Below, piece by piece: positions 5,966 through 6,440 of a stretch of DNA of 6,440 bases; position 1 is the first letter of the stretch; the number at the start of each line of letters is the position of its first letter. A program made the translations under genes and the position numbers. Source of the DNA: Cyanobacteriota bacterium (GTDB lineage: Bacteria; Cyanobacteriota; Cyanobacteriia; Leptolyngbyales; Leptolyngbyaceae); NCBI GenBank assembly GCA_027482985.1, contig JAIXVO010000331.1:1-6440 (forward strand). Reading direction: 5' to 3'. The notes beneath the pieces are model-generated. The model saw nothing but the letters and a program-made list of their open reading frames with translations, did not search any database and was not told where the DNA came from.

Positions 5966-5971
5966 CATAAT
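5966..5971 (+). promoter_or_regulatory. Possible -10 element upstream of the S41 protease gene
   Basis: CATAAT matches the -10 consensus at 5 of 6 positions, 29 bases before the ATG at 6001. The nearest -35-like hexamers are badly spaced: TTGGCA at 5937-5942 is 23 bases away and TTGCCT at 5947-5952 is 13 bases away. This is therefore weak evidence, and read-through from ispG is an equal possibility. Confidence 0.25.
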
Positions 5972-6000
5972 CTCCCGTAGTCACTTCCTGAGTTAGAGAC

Positions 6001-6440
6001 ATGGCAAATACCAAACGTGGGCTTGTCCTGGGCGCAACAGTTGCGGCTGTTTCCACTGTCGCGATCGCAGGCACCGGATTGCATTTTTATCGTGGACAAG
6101 CCTTTCTGCAAGGCGACTCCAAAGAGGTCGCTGACCAAGGTGCCGTCCAGCCCATGTCAGTGCTGTCGTTACAAGCCTTTTTCAAGCAAAGCCCGAAAGA
6201 GTTGGTCGATGAGGTCTGGCAAATCATTGATCGAACTTATGTGGATGGCACCTTTAATCAACAAGACTGGCGGAAGATTCGGACGGAATATCTAAATCGC
6301 AACTATACCAGCAGCGAAGAAGCTTACAAAGCCGTGCGGGAAATGTTGAAGAAGCTCAACGATCCCTACACCCGCTTCATGGATCCGCAAGAGTTTCGCA
6401 ACATGCAAATTGATACTTCGGGCGAATTGACCGGGGTAGG
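6001..6440 (+). CDS. S41 family C-terminal processing peptidase (CtpB/CtpC-like), 3'-truncated
   Basis: Only the first 146 codons are in the window; the frame is open to the edge. Residues 1-6 are polar/basic, and 7-29 form a hydrophobic segment (GLVLGATVAAVSTVAIAGTG) that is a signal peptide or membrane anchor, sending the protein to the periplasm/lumen side. After a variable stretch (about 35-62), SPKELVDEVWQIIDRTYVDGTFNQQDW (64-90), the helix SSEEAYKAVREMLKKLNDPYTRFMDPQEF (104-132) and GELTGV (141-146, start of the PDZ region) match cyanobacterial C-terminal processing proteases, nearer to CtpB/CtpC than to the D1-processing CtpA as I recall them. The catalytic Ser-Lys dyad lies beyond the window, so activity cannot be judged. 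The start at 6001 gives a proper leader peptide. The gene lies 78 bp after ispG in the same direction. I do not assign ctpB or ctpC. Confidence 0.92.
   Translation, partial: MANTKRGLVLGATVAAVSTVAIAGTGLHFYRGQAFLQGDSKEVADQGAVQPMSVLSLQAFFKQSPKELVDEVWQIIDRTYVDGTFNQQDWRKIRTEYLNRNYTSSEEAYKAVREMLKKLNDPYTRFMDPQEFRNMQIDTSGELTGV

Larger units (their letters stand above)
175..6068. repeat. HIP1 octamers (GCGATCGC), 12 perfect copies across the window
   Basis: Perfect copies start at 175, 228, 1602, 1866, 2056, 2729, 3071, 3707, 3836, 3929, 5114 and 6061. That is about one per 540 bp against roughly 0.1 expected in a random sequence of this length. Six are in the kinase gene, two in the acetyltransferase end, one each in the DUF2993, ispG and protease genes, and one (3929) between genes. 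Many near-copies (for example ACGATCGC) also occur. HIP1 is a known cyanobacterial signature and supports the assignment of the window. Confidence 0.95.

Overview
The window looks like a piece of cyanobacterial chromosome. The octamer GCGATCGC (HIP1) occurs 12 times in 6.4 kb. Several proteins are of recognisably cyanobacterial type: a GGFGQT-type Ser/Thr kinase joined to CHASE2, a single-RRM RNA-binding protein of about 85 residues, an IspG beginning MQTLPSP, and a CtpB/CtpC-like processing protease. The protein character suggests a Leptolyngbya-like or other filamentous lineage, but that is an impression, not a measurement.

Layout from left to right: (1) the 3' end of a GNAT acetyltransferase, probably the C-terminal domain of an acyl-CoA synthetase/GNAT fusion, on the + strand. 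(2) A convergent tRNA-Leu(UAG) gene on the - strand, with a good promoter upstream and a candidate hairpin terminator downstream that resembles a dispersed cyanobacterial palindrome. (3) A non-coding stretch (575-841) with a 21-bp tandem duplication. (4) A DUF2993 protein gene. (5) A 717-residue membrane Ser/Thr kinase whose C-terminal half is a CHASE2 sensor with transmembrane helices. (6) A 71-codon small protein gene, the only gene here with a clear Shine-Dalgarno sequence. (7) An RRM protein gene behind a recognisable sigma70-type promoter with a dyad over its predicted start point. (8) ispG (MEP isoprenoid pathway), complete with all iron-sulfur ligands. (9) The 5' end of an S41 C-terminal processing protease, cut by the window edge.

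From the DUF2993 gene onward every gene is on the + strand, with gaps of about 65-120 bp. Nothing shows that they form one operon: candidate promoter elements lie before the small protein and RRM genes. The functions (lipid-binding-like protein, sensor kinase, RNA-binding protein, isoprenoid enzyme, protease) do not make an obvious single pathway.

I found no mobile element, CRISPR array or defence system. The most interesting items are the reversed kinase-CHASE2 architecture, the dyad at the RRM promoter, and a short repeat that also appears at the very end of the acetyltransferase gene. The window is otherwise ordinary core and near-core cyanobacterial DNA.
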